DNA of 62,000 nucleotides from Neocallimastix lanati (nom. inval.) (GCA_016946835.1 JACVTC010000144.1:35001-97000); one strand, 5' to 3'. Numbered from the stretch's first letter, positions 11,501 through 24,856 are shown. Numbers and translations are program-made. The notes: a model not told the origin generated them from the letters alone.

Positions 11501-12630
11501 AAACATATAAGTATTTTATTTATTAATATTAACAAGTATTAATAATAAGATATTTATATAGTAGTAATAAGTAATACTATACTTGTGATTAATAATAATA
11601 ATAACCATTTTGGATTTTTTTTAGATAGTTACTGCAACCATTTTTTTAAAATCAAATATAAATTGGATTTTTTAAAACTATCTAGTTTTTATTCTAAATA
11701 AGAATATTTTAATTAATTATTCAATAATAATGTAATTAAAAATTCTTATTCCATTTTATTCATTATTTATTATAAGAATTTAAAATGAATAAAAAGAAAA
11801 TATAATCTTTGTATAAAAATTTTTTTTTTATTCATTTTAATTTTTATAATAATAATATAAAAATAAATTAAATATATTTAAATTGGCAGCTATTGAAATA
11901 GTTACTTCTACTAATCTAAAATCATAACAGTAATAATTTTAAATCACTATTCTATCTCCTGCCAAATTTAAATATTTAAATAAGTATTTTTATTTTAATT
12001 CTTATGAAGTATTTTTAATAAAAATATTTATTAAATTATGAAGAATAATTTAATTTAACATTTAGCAATAAAATTAGAAATAAAAAAAAATTAAAAGATT
12101 TATAAATGGCAGCTACTGAAATAGTTACTTCTATTAAATCTAATATCATAACAGTAATAATTTTAAATTATTACTGTTATACTTATCAGTGTAAATTTTA
12201 ATTACTATTCTATCTTCTGCCATTTATAAAACATATAAGTATTTTATTTATTAATATTAACAAGTATTAATAATAAGATATTTATATAGTAGTAATAAGT
12301 AATTCTATACTTGTGATTAATAATAATAATAAACCTTTTTGGAATTTTTATTTTTAGATAGTTACAGCAATCATTTTTTTTTAAAATCAAATATAAATTG
12401 GATTTTTTAAAACTATCTAGTTTTTATTATAAATATGAATATTTTAATTAATTATTCAATAATAATGTAATTAAAAATTCTTATTTATTTTATTTATTAT
12501 TATTACAAGAATCTATAATGATTATAAATATAAATTATATAATCAATATATATATATAATTTATTTTTTATTCATTTTAATTTTTATGATAATATTGAAA
12601 ATTAAAAAAAATAATTATATATATTTAAAT

Positions 12631-12711
12631 TGGCAGCTATTGAAATAGTTACTTCTACTAATCTAAAATCATAACAGTAATAATTTTAAATTACTATTCT
12701 ATCTCCTGCCA
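12631..12711. repeat. A element, short form (representative)
   Basis: About 80 bp with the same TGGCAG...CTGCCA ends as the long form but lacking roughly 40 bp including one side of the central palindrome. Its outer flanks differ: ATTTAAATTGGCAG on the left and CTGCCAAATTTAAAT on the right. Other copies: 10379-10459, 11158-11236, 11884-11964, 13382-13460, 14108-14188; 15185-15263 is decayed (TTGCAG...CTGCTA). Confidence 0.9.
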
Positions 12712-12836
12712 AATTTAAATAATTATATAAGTATTTTTATTTTGATATTTATGATGTAGTGTTATTGATAAAAATATTTCTATTTTTTAAACTGAAAGGA
12801 ATATTAAATTATAGAAAAAAATAAATCATTTATAAA

Positions 12837-12957
12837 TGGCAGCTATTGAAATAGTTACTTCTATTAAATCTAATATCATAACAGTAATAATTTTAAATTA
12901 TTACTGTTATACTTAAATTATCAGTGTAATTTTTAATTACTATTCTATCTTCTGCCA
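12837..12957. repeat. A element, long form (representative)
   Basis: About 120 bp bounded by the inverted repeat TTTATAAATGGCAG / CTGCCATTTATAAA. Inside, AATAGT pairs with ACTATT, and a central arm AACAGTAATAATTT pairs with AAATTATTACTGTT, so the whole element can fold into a cruciform or long hairpin. Other long copies: 10632-10753, 11379-11494, 12107-12222, 13579-13700 and 14309-14429 (right terminus mutated to CTACCA). Confidence 0.9.
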
Positions 12958-15339
12958 TTTATAAAATTTATAAGTATTTTATTTAATAATATTAATAAAT
13001 ATTGATAATAAAATATTTATATAGTAGTAAAAAGTAATCCTATACTTATATTTAAAAATAATAAAAAACTTTATTTAATTTTTATTTTTAGATAGTCACA
13101 GCAATCATTTTTTTTTTAAAATCAAATATAAATTGGATTTTTTAAAACTATCTAGTTTTTATTCTAAATAAGAATATTTTAATTAATTATTCAATAATAA
13201 TGTAATTAAAATGTTCTTATTTCATTTTATTCATTATTATTATAAGAATCTAAAATGATTATAAATATAAACTATATAATCAATATATATAATTTAATTT
13301 TTATTATTTTAATTTTTATGATTATTTTAATTTTTATGATAATATTGAAAATTAAAAAAAAATAATTAAATATATTTAAATTGGCAGCTATTGAAATAGT
13401 TACTTCTATTAACTCTCTAATAAACAGAACAATTTTAAATCACTATTCTATCTCCTGCCAAATTTAAATATTTATATAAGTATTTTTATTTTGATTCTTA
13501 TGAAGTAGTGTTATTAATAAAAATATTTATATTTTTTAAAGTAAAAAAAATAAACAATTGGAAATTATGATTTATAAATGGCAGCTATTGAAATAGTTAC
13601 TTCTATTAAATCTAATATCATAGCAGTAATAATTTTAAATTATTACTGTTATACTTAAAATTATCAGTGTAATTTTTAATTACTATTCTATCTTCTGCCA
13701 TTTATAAAGCATATAAGTATTTTATTTATTAATATTAACAAATATTGATAATAAGATATTTATATAGTATTAATAAGTAATCCTATATTTGTGATTAATA
13801 CTAATAATAAATCTTTTTGGAATTTTTATTTTTAGATAGTTACAGCAACCATTTTTTTAAAATCAAATATAAATTGGATTTTTTAAAACTATCTAGATTT
13901 TATTATAAATAAGAATATTTTAATTAATTATACAATAATGATGTAATTAAAATGTTCTTATTTCATTTTATTTATTATTATTACAAGAATCTAAAATGAT
14001 TATAAATATAAATTATATAATCAATATATATATATAATTTATTTTTTATTCATTTTAATTTTTATGATAATATGAAAATTAAAAAAAATAATTATATATA
14101 TTTAAATTGGCAGCTATTGAAATAGTTACTTCTACTAATCTAAAATCATAACAGTAACAATTTTAAATTACTATTCTATCTCCTGCCAAATTTAAATATT
14201 TATATATAAGTATTTTTATTTTGATACTTATGATGTAGTGTTATTAATAGAAATATTTATATTTTTTAAACTAAAAAGAATAAACAATTGGAAAGTATGA
14301 TTTATAAATGGCAGCTATTGAAATAGTTACTTCTATTAAATCTAATATCATAGCAGTAATAATTTTAAATTATTACTGTTATACTTAAATTATCAGTGTA
14401 ATTTTTAATTACTATTCTATCTTCTACCATTTATAAAACATATAAGTATTTTATTTATTAATATTAACAAATATTAATAATAAGATATTTATATATATTA
14501 AAAATCAATTATTATATGCTCCTAATTAAAAATAATAATAAACCTTTTTTGGAATTTTTATTTTTAGATAGTCACAGCAACCATTTTTTTAAAATCAAAT
14601 ATAAATTGGATTTTTTAAAACTATCTAGTTTTATTATAAATAAGAATATTTTAATTAATTATTCAATAATAAAGTAATTAAAATGTTCTTATTTCATTTT
14701 ATTCATTATTATTATAAGAATCTAAAATGAATAAAAAGAAAATATAATCTATGTATAAAATTTATTTTTTTATTCATTTTAATTTTTATTGTAATAATGA
14801 AAAAATAAAATATTGATAATAAAATATTTATATAGTAGTATAAGTAATCCTATACTTATATTTAAAAATAATAAAAAACTTTATTTAATTTTTATTTTTA
14901 GATAGTTACAGCAATCATTTTTTAAAATCAAATATATAATGGATTTTTTAAAACTATCTAGTTTTATTATAAATAAGAATAGTTTAATTAATTATTCAAT
15001 GATAACATCATTAAAAGATTCTTATTTCATTTTATTCATTGTTATTATAAGAATTTAAAAAGAATAAACAGAAATTATATAGTTTTAATATATATATATA
15101 TATTTTAAACATTTTAATTTTTATGATAATAATGAAAAATAAAAAAAAAATAATAATAATAATAATAATTAAACATATTTAAATTTGCAGCTATTGAAAT
15201 AGTTACTTCTATTAAATCTCAAATCATTAGAACAATTTTAAATTACTATTCTATCTCCTGCTAAATTTAAATAATTATATAAGTATTTTTAATTTAATAC
15301 ATATGAAGTATTTTTAATAAAAAATATTTATATACTTTT

Positions 15340-15405
15340 TTTTTTTTTTTTTAAAGAAAAAAAAAAAATTAATTCGAGATTAACGTGTTTAGAATATTAA
15401 TCCTA

Positions 15406-15439
<34 letters not shown>

Positions 15440-15732
15440 GACTATATAATATATATTATGTATGTACTCTTGTAAAATTAATTTAATTAATTTATTAAAA
15501 GCTAGATCCATCAATTCTTTATTTAAAAAAAAAAAAAAAACTTTATCTGAGGAGAAATAAAACCCAATAATAAAAAATATTTTAATTTTTTTTCCTTTTT
15601 TTTATCATTATTATTATTATTATAATTACTATAAAAAAAAAAAAATAATATATATATATATATATATTTAAATTAAATTAATTTTTTTTTATAAGATTAA
15701 AAAAAAAAAAAGTAGTTTAATTTAAATAAAAA

Positions 15733-15763
<31 letters not shown>

Positions 15764-18320
15764 TAAAATAAATATATAAATATCATATATAATAATTAAG
15801 AAAGGAGAAAAAAAAAAAAAAAAAAAAGAATTCCACTTCTAATGAATTCCTTTTTAGTTTTTACTATTTAAAAGAATTTTTCTTTTTTTCTATTTTTTTT
15901 TTTTTTCTTGTACAATATTTTATTCTATTTTTTCTATATGTTGTATTGTTTAATTTTTTTATTTTTATAAAATATTCTATAGAATTATTAAAATAATTTC
16001 TATAGAACGAAAAATTGAGAAATAAAAAAAAATTTTTTTATTTTAAATGAAATTTTAATTAAAAAAAAATAATAATAAAAATAATAAATTATAAATAATA
16101 ATAAATAATAAATAAATAAATAATAAATAATAAATAAATAATAATAAATAATAATAAATAATAAATAAATAAATAATAAAAATAATAAATAATAAATAAT
16201 AATAAATAATAAATAATAATAAATAATAAATAATAATAATAATTAATAATAATAATAATTAATAATAATAATAATAATAAATAAATAATAATAATAATAA
16301 TTAATGATAATTAATAATAATTAATAATAATAATAATAATAAATAATAATAATAATAATAATAAATAATAATAAATAATAAAAAGATTAAATAATATAAA
16401 TATATATAAATTCTTAAAAATATAGATTTACAGATATACATATCATCTAATAATAATATATTATATAAAATTTTTATTTGAAAAAAAAAAAAAAAAAAAA
16501 AAAAAAAAACATTTTTAATTTTATAGATTTTATTATTATAATTCTATTATCTATTTTATATATATATATATTATTACATATCTATTAAGTTGATTTATAT
16601 ATTCATATATTTATTATTAATTTTTTTTTTTTTATTTTATTTTTTTTAACTTTTCTATCTTTAAAGATGAATTATGAATTATAAAATAATTTTTTCCTTT
16701 TAATAAATGTATAAATTATACAATTAAAAAAAAATAAACTTTTTTGATTAAATTTATTATTAATTTTTTTTTTTTTTAACTTTATATTTTTCTATAGTTT
16801 ATTAATATTTATTATTATTATTATTGTTATTATTATTGTTATTATTATTATAGTTATATGACTTTAAAAAAAAATAAAATAAAAGTTCAGAATGGATAAA
16901 TGTACCCAAAAGATAAATTATATATAAAAAAAAAATGAATATTTCAAATTAATAAAAAAAATTTAATAAAAAAATATTTAAATCTTTTTTTTTTTTTTTT
17001 TTAAATAACTAAAAATTTTAATTATTTAATTAAATAATTAAATAATTTCCATATTCTATACAACTATTATTATTACAATCTTATTATTATAAATACAATT
17101 TTCTATTATTATTATTATAAATACAATCTTATTATTTATTGTAAATTAGAGATAAGTATAATAATTAAAAAAAAAATTGTTAAATAAATAAATAATAAAT
17201 AAATAATTAGAATAATTAAAATAATATTAAAATAATAATTAAATAAATGAATAATAATTAAATAAATAAAAATAAATAATATTAAAATAATAAATAAATA
17301 AATAATAATTAAATAAATAACCATAAAATAATATTAAATAAATAAATAATTAAATTATAATTAAATAAATAACAATAAAATAATACTAAAATAAAAATCG
17401 CCACTAAATTAAAATTTAATAAAGAATAATAATAACAAATAATTAAGAAGAAAAAAAAATAAATAAATAAAAGTATAGAAGTTTTTGTGGCTTTACTTTC
17501 TCTTTAAAAAAAAATAAAAAATAAAAAATTTTTTAAATATAAAATAAAATAATTAAATATAAAATTAAAAAATTAAAAATAATTAAATATAAAAATAAAA
17601 AAGATGTAAATTTTTTTTTTTAATTTTTCTTTTCTTAAAATAATAATCTATTTTTTATTCAGTGTTATTAGTATAAAATAATATTAAAATAAAAATCATT
17701 AACAGTTTTTTTTTTTTTTTCTTATTGATATATAAATATAGATAGATAGATTTTATATGTATATTTATTAGTTTTCTTGGGTAAAGAATTTATTGTAAAC
17801 TATCATCATTCATCATCATCATTTAATATATAAAAAAGAAGATAAAAATTATTAAATATCAACTTATTTTTATGGATTACATAAAATCATTATTATTATT
17901 CATTATTATTATTATTGATTATTATTGATTATTATTGATTATTATTATTATTATTATTATTATTACTAATTGAAATAAAAAAAGAACCAAATTGATAATT
18001 ATTCCTTTTTGTTATTAAATTTTATGATTATTAAACTATTTTATTAAAAAAAATGGAAGAAGAAAGAAAAAATCATTTTAACATTTTTTTTTTTTTTTAT
18101 TATTTAAAAAAAAAGGTAAAATACAATAATAATAATAATAATAATAATAAAGCTTTTATATAAATATTTTTTTTACTTTTAAAAATTTTTTATTATTTAT
18201 TAAAAAAAATTTTTTTTTTATTTTATTAAATTATCATATAAAAGTCTTTTATTATATTATTTTATATATTTATTTATTTATTTAAATTTATATTTATTAT
18301 TTTACTCATTGATTATGATA
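15340..18320. other. Gene-free low-complexity DNA
   Basis: Homopolymer runs and AAT/AAAT repeats, densest at about 16060-16390 and 17160-17400. Hydrophobic frames seen on the minus strand are repeat by-products. No gene, RNA or mobile element recognised. Confidence 0.7.
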
Positions 18321-18325
18321 TATAT

Positions 18326-18478
18326 ATATTGTATTTTAATACAAACCATTTCTTAATAATTAATAATAATTAATTTTATCTTCTAACTCAAACAAAAAAA
18401 AAATATTTCTTTAGCTTATATACTATTTATTGATAAATTTTTATTAAAATACAATATCTATACTAGAATTAAGAAATG
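18326..18478. repeat. Two interleaved inverted repeats (pseudoknot order)
   Basis: ATATTGTATTTTAAT at 18326-18340 is an exact reverse complement of 18443-18457 (15 bp). CATTTCTTAAT at 18347-18357 is an exact reverse complement of 18468-18478 (11 bp). The order is a, b, a', b', so the two stems cannot nest; folded as RNA this is an H-type pseudoknot topology. Confidence 0.6.
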
Positions 18479-18569
18479 ATTAAGTTATTTTGAGGGGGAA
18501 AAAAAATAATGAAATTAAAATAATTAATAAAAAATAATTAAAAAAAAATTAATTATATAAAATAAAATG

Positions 18570-18581
18570 TAACACGTGTTA
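18570..18581. promoter_or_regulatory. 12-bp palindrome with CACGTG core
   Basis: TAACACGTGTTA is a perfect palindrome containing an E-box, the usual target of fungal bHLH factors such as Cbf1 and Pho4. It is far from any gene start seen here (SMI1 faces the other way), so a role is speculative. Confidence 0.2.
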
Positions 18582-18654
18582 ACCTTAATAATTAAAAAAA
18601 ATTTTTTTTTTGGCTTATGTTCATTTTTTTGTCCATAGCTTTTAAATAGATAAA

Positions 18655-18990
18655 ATAAATAATAAATAATAAATAATAAATAATAAATAATAAATAATAA
18701 ATAATAAATAATAAATAATAAATAATAAATAATAAATAATAAATAATAAATAATAAATAATAAATAATAAATAATAAATAATAAATAATAAATAATAAAT
18801 AATATGAGTATTATTAATAAATAATAAATAATATATAAATAAATAATAAATAATAAATAATAAATAATAAATAATAAATAATAAATAATAAATAATTGAA
18901 TAATAAATAAATAGATAATAAATAATAAATAATAAATAATAAATAATAAATAATAAATAATAAATAATAAATAATAAATAATAAATAATA
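18655..18990. repeat. AATAATA heptanucleotide satellite
   Basis: Over 300 bp of a clean 7-bp unit with a few interruptions (about 18804-18840 and 18894-18915). The same heptamer recurs at about 27820-28250 and, on the other strand, at about 31690-31945. Confidence 0.9.
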
Positions 18991-19139
18991 AAATTTTTAT
19001 TATATAAAATAAAATTTAAATTATTTTATAAAGAGCTTGAAAAAGAGAAGAGAGAAGAAAAGAAAAAAAGAGAGAAAGAGAGAAGTGGTTTTGATTATAA
19101 GATAAAAAATCAATGGAAAAATAAAAATAAAATAGCTAT

Positions 19140-19315
19140 AAAAAAGCTATAAATTATCTATAGCTATAAATTATATAAATTATATACATAGCTATTACTC
19201 ATCTATAGCTATTAAATATCTATAGCTATTAATTATCTATAGCTAATTATCTACAGTTATTATCTATAGCTATTAATTATCTATAGCTATTAATTATCTA
19301 TAGCTATGCTTTAAA
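19140..19315. repeat. Tandem palindromic ATAGCTAT repeat
   Basis: About ten copies of a roughly 17-20-bp unit built on ATCTATAGCTATTAATT. TATAGCTATA-type cores are self-complementary, so the tract can form a series of small cruciforms. Confidence 0.8.
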
Positions 19316-19669
19316 TAAATAAATAAAAAAATATAAATAGATATAAAAAAAAAAAAAGAAACAACTCATAACAAACCATGTAAAACGTTTAAACACAAAT
19401 AATATAAAGAAAAAAGCTGTAGTACAAAAAAAATTTTTTTTTTTTTTTGGTTCTGTTTTTTTTCTATATATATATAAATATATTTATATAGAAATTATTG
19501 AAGAATTATAAATGTAAACAAATTTTTTTTTTTTTTTTTTTTGCAAAAGAAAAACAGAAAAAAAAAAATAGATTATTCTTTAAAAAAAAAAAAAAGATAA
19601 TTATTTATAGATTTTTTAATTAGGAAATTATGGATAATACATTAATAGATAAGAAACGAAATGAATACT

Positions 19670-19800
19670 TAATAATAAATAATTGAATAATAAATAATAA
19701 ATAAATAATAAATAAATAAATAATAAATAAATAAATAATAAATAATATATAAATAATTAATATATAAATAAATAAATAATAAATAATGTATTAATAGTAA
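19670..19800. repeat. AAAT/AATA simple repeat
   Basis: Tetramer and heptamer AT repeats followed by a short duplicated ATGTATTAATA motif at about 19787-19835. No coding signal. Confidence 0.7.
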
Positions 19801-20924
19801 ATACATTACAAAATGTATTAATAATGTATTAATAAGTTGATAATGATACATCATATTATTTCTATAAAATATTCTATAAATATGAATAAAATACTCTTTT
19901 ATATATAATTAATATAAAAAATAAAAATTATCTTTTTATTATTTATTTCTTATGCAACCAAAAGAATACCAATAACGGTGATTAAAATTTTTTTAGATTG
20001 ATCTCTTCTATCTTCTATCATAATAAAGATATATATATATTTCATTTATTTTTATTTTTTTTTTTTTTTATTTTTATTTTTAATAAAGCAAAACAAGAAA
20101 ATAAATATATTTTATATTTATTTATTTATTTGTTAATTATTTTTTAATTAATTTTATTTTAAATTTTTTTTATTTGGTATATAAAATTGGTTTTATTATT
20201 ATTATTATTTTTATTATTATTATTCAATAGTTTTAATAATGTGGTATATTATAAAATATTTATATATATATTTAACTATATAACAATTATTTTCATTTTA
20301 TAAAAAAATAAAAATAAAATAGAAAAAAAATTTTTTTTTTTTTTAAATTTTATATTACTAATATAAAATAAATAAAATAAATAAATTATATCAAATATTA
20401 TTAATAATATTATTATTTTTTTATTTTATTTTTTTTTTTTTCTTTTTTTTTTTTTGAATGATAAATAGATTTTGAAAATATTTATTACTATTATTATTAT
20501 TATTAGTTCTTTTAAAAGAATGGTATAATTTCATAAAGTAGTTAAAGTAGTTTTTAGAATCATAAATTAAAAAATTAAAAAAAAAAAAAAAATTATCATT
20601 AGTATATAATATATCTATATATCATAATATATACATATGTATAGATATAAAACTATTACTACTACTATTATATATTTATATTGTTTTAATTAATGTTTAT
20701 GTTTATATTTAAATGTCTAATTCTAATAATAATAATAATAATAATAATAATTGTTATTATTATTATTATTATTATTTTATCTTTTTTTTTTTGGATCATC
20801 ATAATCCCCTACTTATTTTATTATTTTTTTTTTTATTATTTTTTTTAACAATATCAATGATGATTGTTTAGAAAGAGATTATAACTTTTTTTATTTATTT
20901 ATTTATTTCCATTGAATTTAGTTT

Positions 20925-21467
20925 TTATTGAAACATATCTGCTAAATATTGAAAGACATCATCATAGGCCACCCATTCATTATCTATTAAATTATTAGTA
21001 AATTCTATGAAATTATCCGCCAACTTTACGGAACATTGTGTGATATTATCATGATTAATGGGAAGAGAGACGGTTTCATTAATCGATTCTAAAAAGAATT
21101 CAATAGATTCATTGGGATCTGCGAAAAGAGAATGTTCACACTGATAGATGGCGCCATCCTTTAAATCAATACAAATGACATCCTCTATTTGAGAGACGAC
21201 ACCGAAAGTTAAAAAGTCATGAAGGTATAAGGAAGCTCCGGGAACCTCAAAAGAATTTAATTCTTCAATTTTATTAACAGAGAAAAACTTTATATCTCTT
21301 ATTTTTACATCCTTTTTAGGCATAAATTTTGTATAGAATTCAACAAACTCCTTTGGAAGATGACCCTTTCCTAAATCCAATAATTTATTTAAATCAGCAG
21401 GAGTAGCCTTTGTGAAATGACTACCACCATTATCATTTTCTTTTAAAAAATTTATAAATTTTTCCAT
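20925..21467 (-). CDS. SMI1: SMI1/KNR4 family protein (SUKH domain)
   Basis: A complete single-exon gene of 180 residues, ATG at 21467 and TAA at 20925-20927. The SUKH/SMI1-KNR4 fold is shown by the early helix LPKEFVEFYTKFMP (about 38-51), the FFSVNKIEEL segment (61-70), the strand-turn-strand text FGVVSQIEDVICIDLKDGAIYQCEH (about 88-112) and the terminal helices FIEFTNNLI and VFQYLADMF. In yeast Smi1/Knr4 links the cell-integrity MAP kinase pathway to glucan and chitin synthesis, but that protein is much longer with disordered flanks. Here only the domain is present, so this may be a minimal SUKH-domain relative and not the strict orthologue. Base composition is far less AT-rich than the flanks, as expected of real coding DNA. 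It stands alone with many kb of repeats on both sides. Confidence 0.85.
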   Translation of the reverse strand: MEKFINFLKENDNGGSHFTKATPADLNKLLDLGKGHLPKEFVEFYTKFMPKKDVKIRDIKFFSVNKIEELNSFEVPGASLYLHDFLTFGVVSQIEDVICIDLKDGAIYQCEHSLFADPNESIEFFLESINETVSLPINHDNITQCSVKLADNFIEFTNNLIDNEWVAYDDVFQYLADMFQ

Positions 21468-21667
21468 GATGAATTTTATTTTTTTTTTGTTAAAATTGAT
21501 AAAGGAAGATTTTAAGAGAGCTATGGGTTGAATAGATAGATAATTAGATCGAAGGATAAATTAATAGATAGATATTATATATATATTAAATATATAAATG
21601 GTATAACAAGAAAAAAAAAATTATTTTTTTTTTTTATGTTTGAATATATATATATATTTTTCTTTTT

Positions 21668-21670
<3 letters not shown>

Positions 21671-21710
<40 letters not shown>
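21671..21710. repeat. 40-nt poly(T) tract upstream of the SUKH gene
   Basis: Uninterrupted T run about 200 bp upstream of the ATG at 21467 (the gene reads leftwards). Long dA:dT tracts exclude nucleosomes and often mark fungal promoters; many similar tracts occur in the window, so specificity is weak. Confidence 0.4.
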
Positions 21711-21714
<4 letters not shown>

Positions 21715-22936
21715 GTATGTGTGTATGCGTCTATGCGTTTTTCTTTTTCTCTTTTTCTTTTTCTTAATTAAATAAATATTTATATATAGAACTACTCTGA
21801 AGATAAAACAAATGAGAAGATAGAATAATAATTTTTTTTTTTTTAAAAAATATTATGTTAACTAATTTGGTATATATTTTTAATAATTTCTTTTTCTTCT
21901 TCTTCTTTATATATACATATTTGTATTTATATAAATTTCTATTTTTTTTTTTTTTTTATTAATATAGGTTTAAAAATTATTTATATTTGTAAAAAATAAA
22001 AAAAAAAAAAAAAAATTAAAAAAGAGTGAAAAAATAAAACAAAAAAATAAATATATATATATTTTTTTTAATTATATAAATTTTATTATATATTATATAT
22101 TATTATATATTATACATTAATATTAACTATAATTAATTCTATTATTAAAACATTCATTATTAATTTAAATTCATTTATGATTTTTTTTTTATTTAATTAT
22201 TTATTTATTTATTACTATTCATTTTCCAATAAAACGTTAAATCCTAACTTTCTTTACCGAGTCTTATTATAATATTTAAATATATATATGAAATTAAAAA
22301 AGAAAATAATATAATATATAATAAAATAAATCAAAATAAAATAAAAATCTAATCTAATAATAAAAATAATAATAGTAATAATAATAATTGAACTTTTTTT
22401 TTTTTTTTTTTTTTTTAATTATTCATATATATATACTATAAAATATATTTTCAATTTATTTTGTAATATATGGCCGTTAAATAAAAATAATTATTAAAAA
22501 AAAAAAAACTTTTTGAATTTAGATAATTATAAAAAAATAGAATTATAATAATATAAAAAATAAAAATAAAAATAATAAATAATAATAAAGGAGTAATAGA
22601 TTATTATTAATATATTAATATTGATATATAAAAATAATTATATACATACATATATAATAATTAAATTACAAAAAAAGAGTAATTACTAATTGTGAAATAT
22701 ATCATCTTTTTTATTTTTTTTTTTTATGTTCAATATAAAATTTAAATAGTATAATTTAAAGTTTTATTTTATTTTATTTTATTCTTTTATTTTATATTAA
22801 ATATTTTTTTTAAATACGATAAATGTTAGTTTATAATTCTATCATATATCATATATCATTTAAATTCTTTTTTTTCATTTTGTTGTTGTTACTGTCACTA
22901 AATATATTCACCATTTAATGTATTTTCCTTTTCTCC

Positions 22937-22967
<31 letters not shown>

Positions 22968-23589
22968 TTTAATTTTTTAATTTCATATTTTAATATGAGT
23001 TTTTTATTTAAATGATATAAAATTATTATTTTATTTGGTGTATATCTTTTTATTAACTTTTTATTTTAAATTTAAGGACTAATTAATAAATCCTAGTTTT
23101 TATTATTAATGATACTATTAACTAATTAATATTAATAGATTCTTTTTATTTTTTTTTTCTCTCTCTCTGTAAAGATTATTATAGATTATTATTCTTTTTT
23201 TAAATTTTTATTCATTATATATATTTAATATAGATATGAATTAAATAATTATTATTATTAGTAATCATATAATTAGTTTAATTATTCTTTTTTTTTTTTT
23301 TATAAATAAATGTCTCTTCCTTTTTAATAATTATTATTTAATATTGTTTAAATATTCATTCATTATTATTTAAATATTCAATTATTATTATTAGAATGCT
23401 TAATTATTAGAATACTTAATTATTAGAATACTTAATTATCATTCATTAACATAATTTAGTTTAAAATATTTTTATTTTTATTTTTAATTTTATTTTATGA
23501 TGAATTCAAAATCATTGATATATAATAAAAATACTAATGTCAATATATGGTTTAAATAGAATAAATTTACTATTCTTTATATATAAAAT

Positions 23590-23735
23590 ATATAAATCAA
23601 AAGTATAGATATAAATAATTATAAATATAAATAATAATTATAAATATAAAAAAAATTATAAATATAAATAATAATTATAAATATAAAAATAATAATTATA
23701 AATATAAATAATAATTATAAATATAAAAATAGAAT
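23590..23735. repeat. Tandem AATTATAAATATAAAT repeat
   Basis: Six or seven copies of a unit of about 20 bp (ATAATTATAAATATAAA with variable A spacers). Confidence 0.75.
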
Positions 23736-23803
23736 ATTATTATTATTTATTTATATATTATAAATATATAAGAAATATTAAATATTGATTACAATAATAT
23801 TCA

Positions 23804-23902
23804 CCTATATATTGGGAATATATAGCATTAACATTTACCTATATATTATAAATATATAGCATTAACAATTAGCCTATATATTGTGAATATATAGCATTAA
23901 CA
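23804..23902. repeat. Three tandem hairpin units, about 34 bp each
   Basis: CCTATATATT...AATATATAGCATTAACA repeats at 23804, 23838 and 23873. In each, CTATATATT pairs with AATATATAG around a 2-4-nt loop, so each unit is a perfect small hairpin while the loops differ. Confidence 0.8.
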
Positions 23903-24825
23903 TATGTTAAGAATATTTTTAGTTTTTTTTTTTAATAGAAATATAATCCATCATATATAATAATATATTTACATAAGAAAAATTGTAAGAAAATATTTAT
24001 ATGTACATATACTGTTATATATTCTAATATATAATAATATCGAATTTATTTATATTTATATAAATTAAGTATTAAAATATATTAATATAATAAAATATAT
24101 TAATATATAATTCAGTTTATATAACAAGTTTTAATATAATTTAGTAATTGTTATACATATAATATAATCGCTCTATATACTAATATATATTTATAATATA
24201 TGCAATTTAGATTTATAGCCTAAAAAAAAAAAAAAATTGAGGTTAAATAATAGAATTCACAATACATTGTGTAATATATAAATAATATATAGAAATTTAT
24301 TTTATTTTTTTTTACTTTTTTTAGCAACTTTTAAAAAATAAAAAATAAAAATTAAAAATTTTGTAATACAAATATAAAAAAATAAAAATTAGTGTAGCCA
24401 TTATATTATTTATATATTATTTATATATTCATATTATATAATTTATTAAACTAAAAATATATGGTACCATTTAAATTTTATTTTTAAATTTTAAATTTTA
24501 AATTTTAAAAATAATAAAAAAAATTAAAAAATTAAAAAATTAAAAATTAAAAATTTAAAAAATTAAAGAATTAAATTAAAAAAAAAAAAAAAAAATACAA
24601 AATATTTTATTATTATTATTATTATAATTATTATTATTTCATTTCTTTCTTTCTTCCTTCCTTCCTTCCTGATCACTTCTTCTTTTTTTTTTTTATTATT
24701 ATCATCACTTTGTCATTGTTTAAATCATTTTAAAAGGAATATTTAGAAATGGAAAGGAAAAAATAAAAAATGATAAAAAAATTAAGACAATTTAAAATAA
24801 AATTTTTCTTTTATTTCTCTCTTTA

Positions 24826-24856
<31 letters not shown>

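Larger units (their letters stand above)
8521..15290. repeat. Tandem array of palindromic (foldback) elements, about 6.8 kb
   Basis: The array alternates two hairpin element types with a spacer that itself contains inverted repeats. The B element (about 66 bp) starts at 8521, 9051, 9584, 10116, 10886, 11622, 12355, 13089, 13833, 14565 and 14899. The A element occurs 16 times: hybrid copies at 8798, 9331 and 9863; short/long pairs starting 10379/10632, 11158/11379, 11884/12107, 12631/12837, 13382/13579 and 14108/14309; and a decayed short copy at 15185. The unit is therefore about 532 bp (B + one A) for the first three repeats and about 735 bp (B + short A + long A) afterwards. First units are almost identical to each other, while the right-edge copies carry damaged termini. 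No unit holds a frame longer than about 30 codons. It is non-coding and tandem, not dispersed. Confidence 0.95.

Noticed and set aside
8521-15290. CRISPR array
   Set aside because: The repeats are long, palindromic and themselves separated by repeated, not unique, spacers, in a eukaryotic genome.
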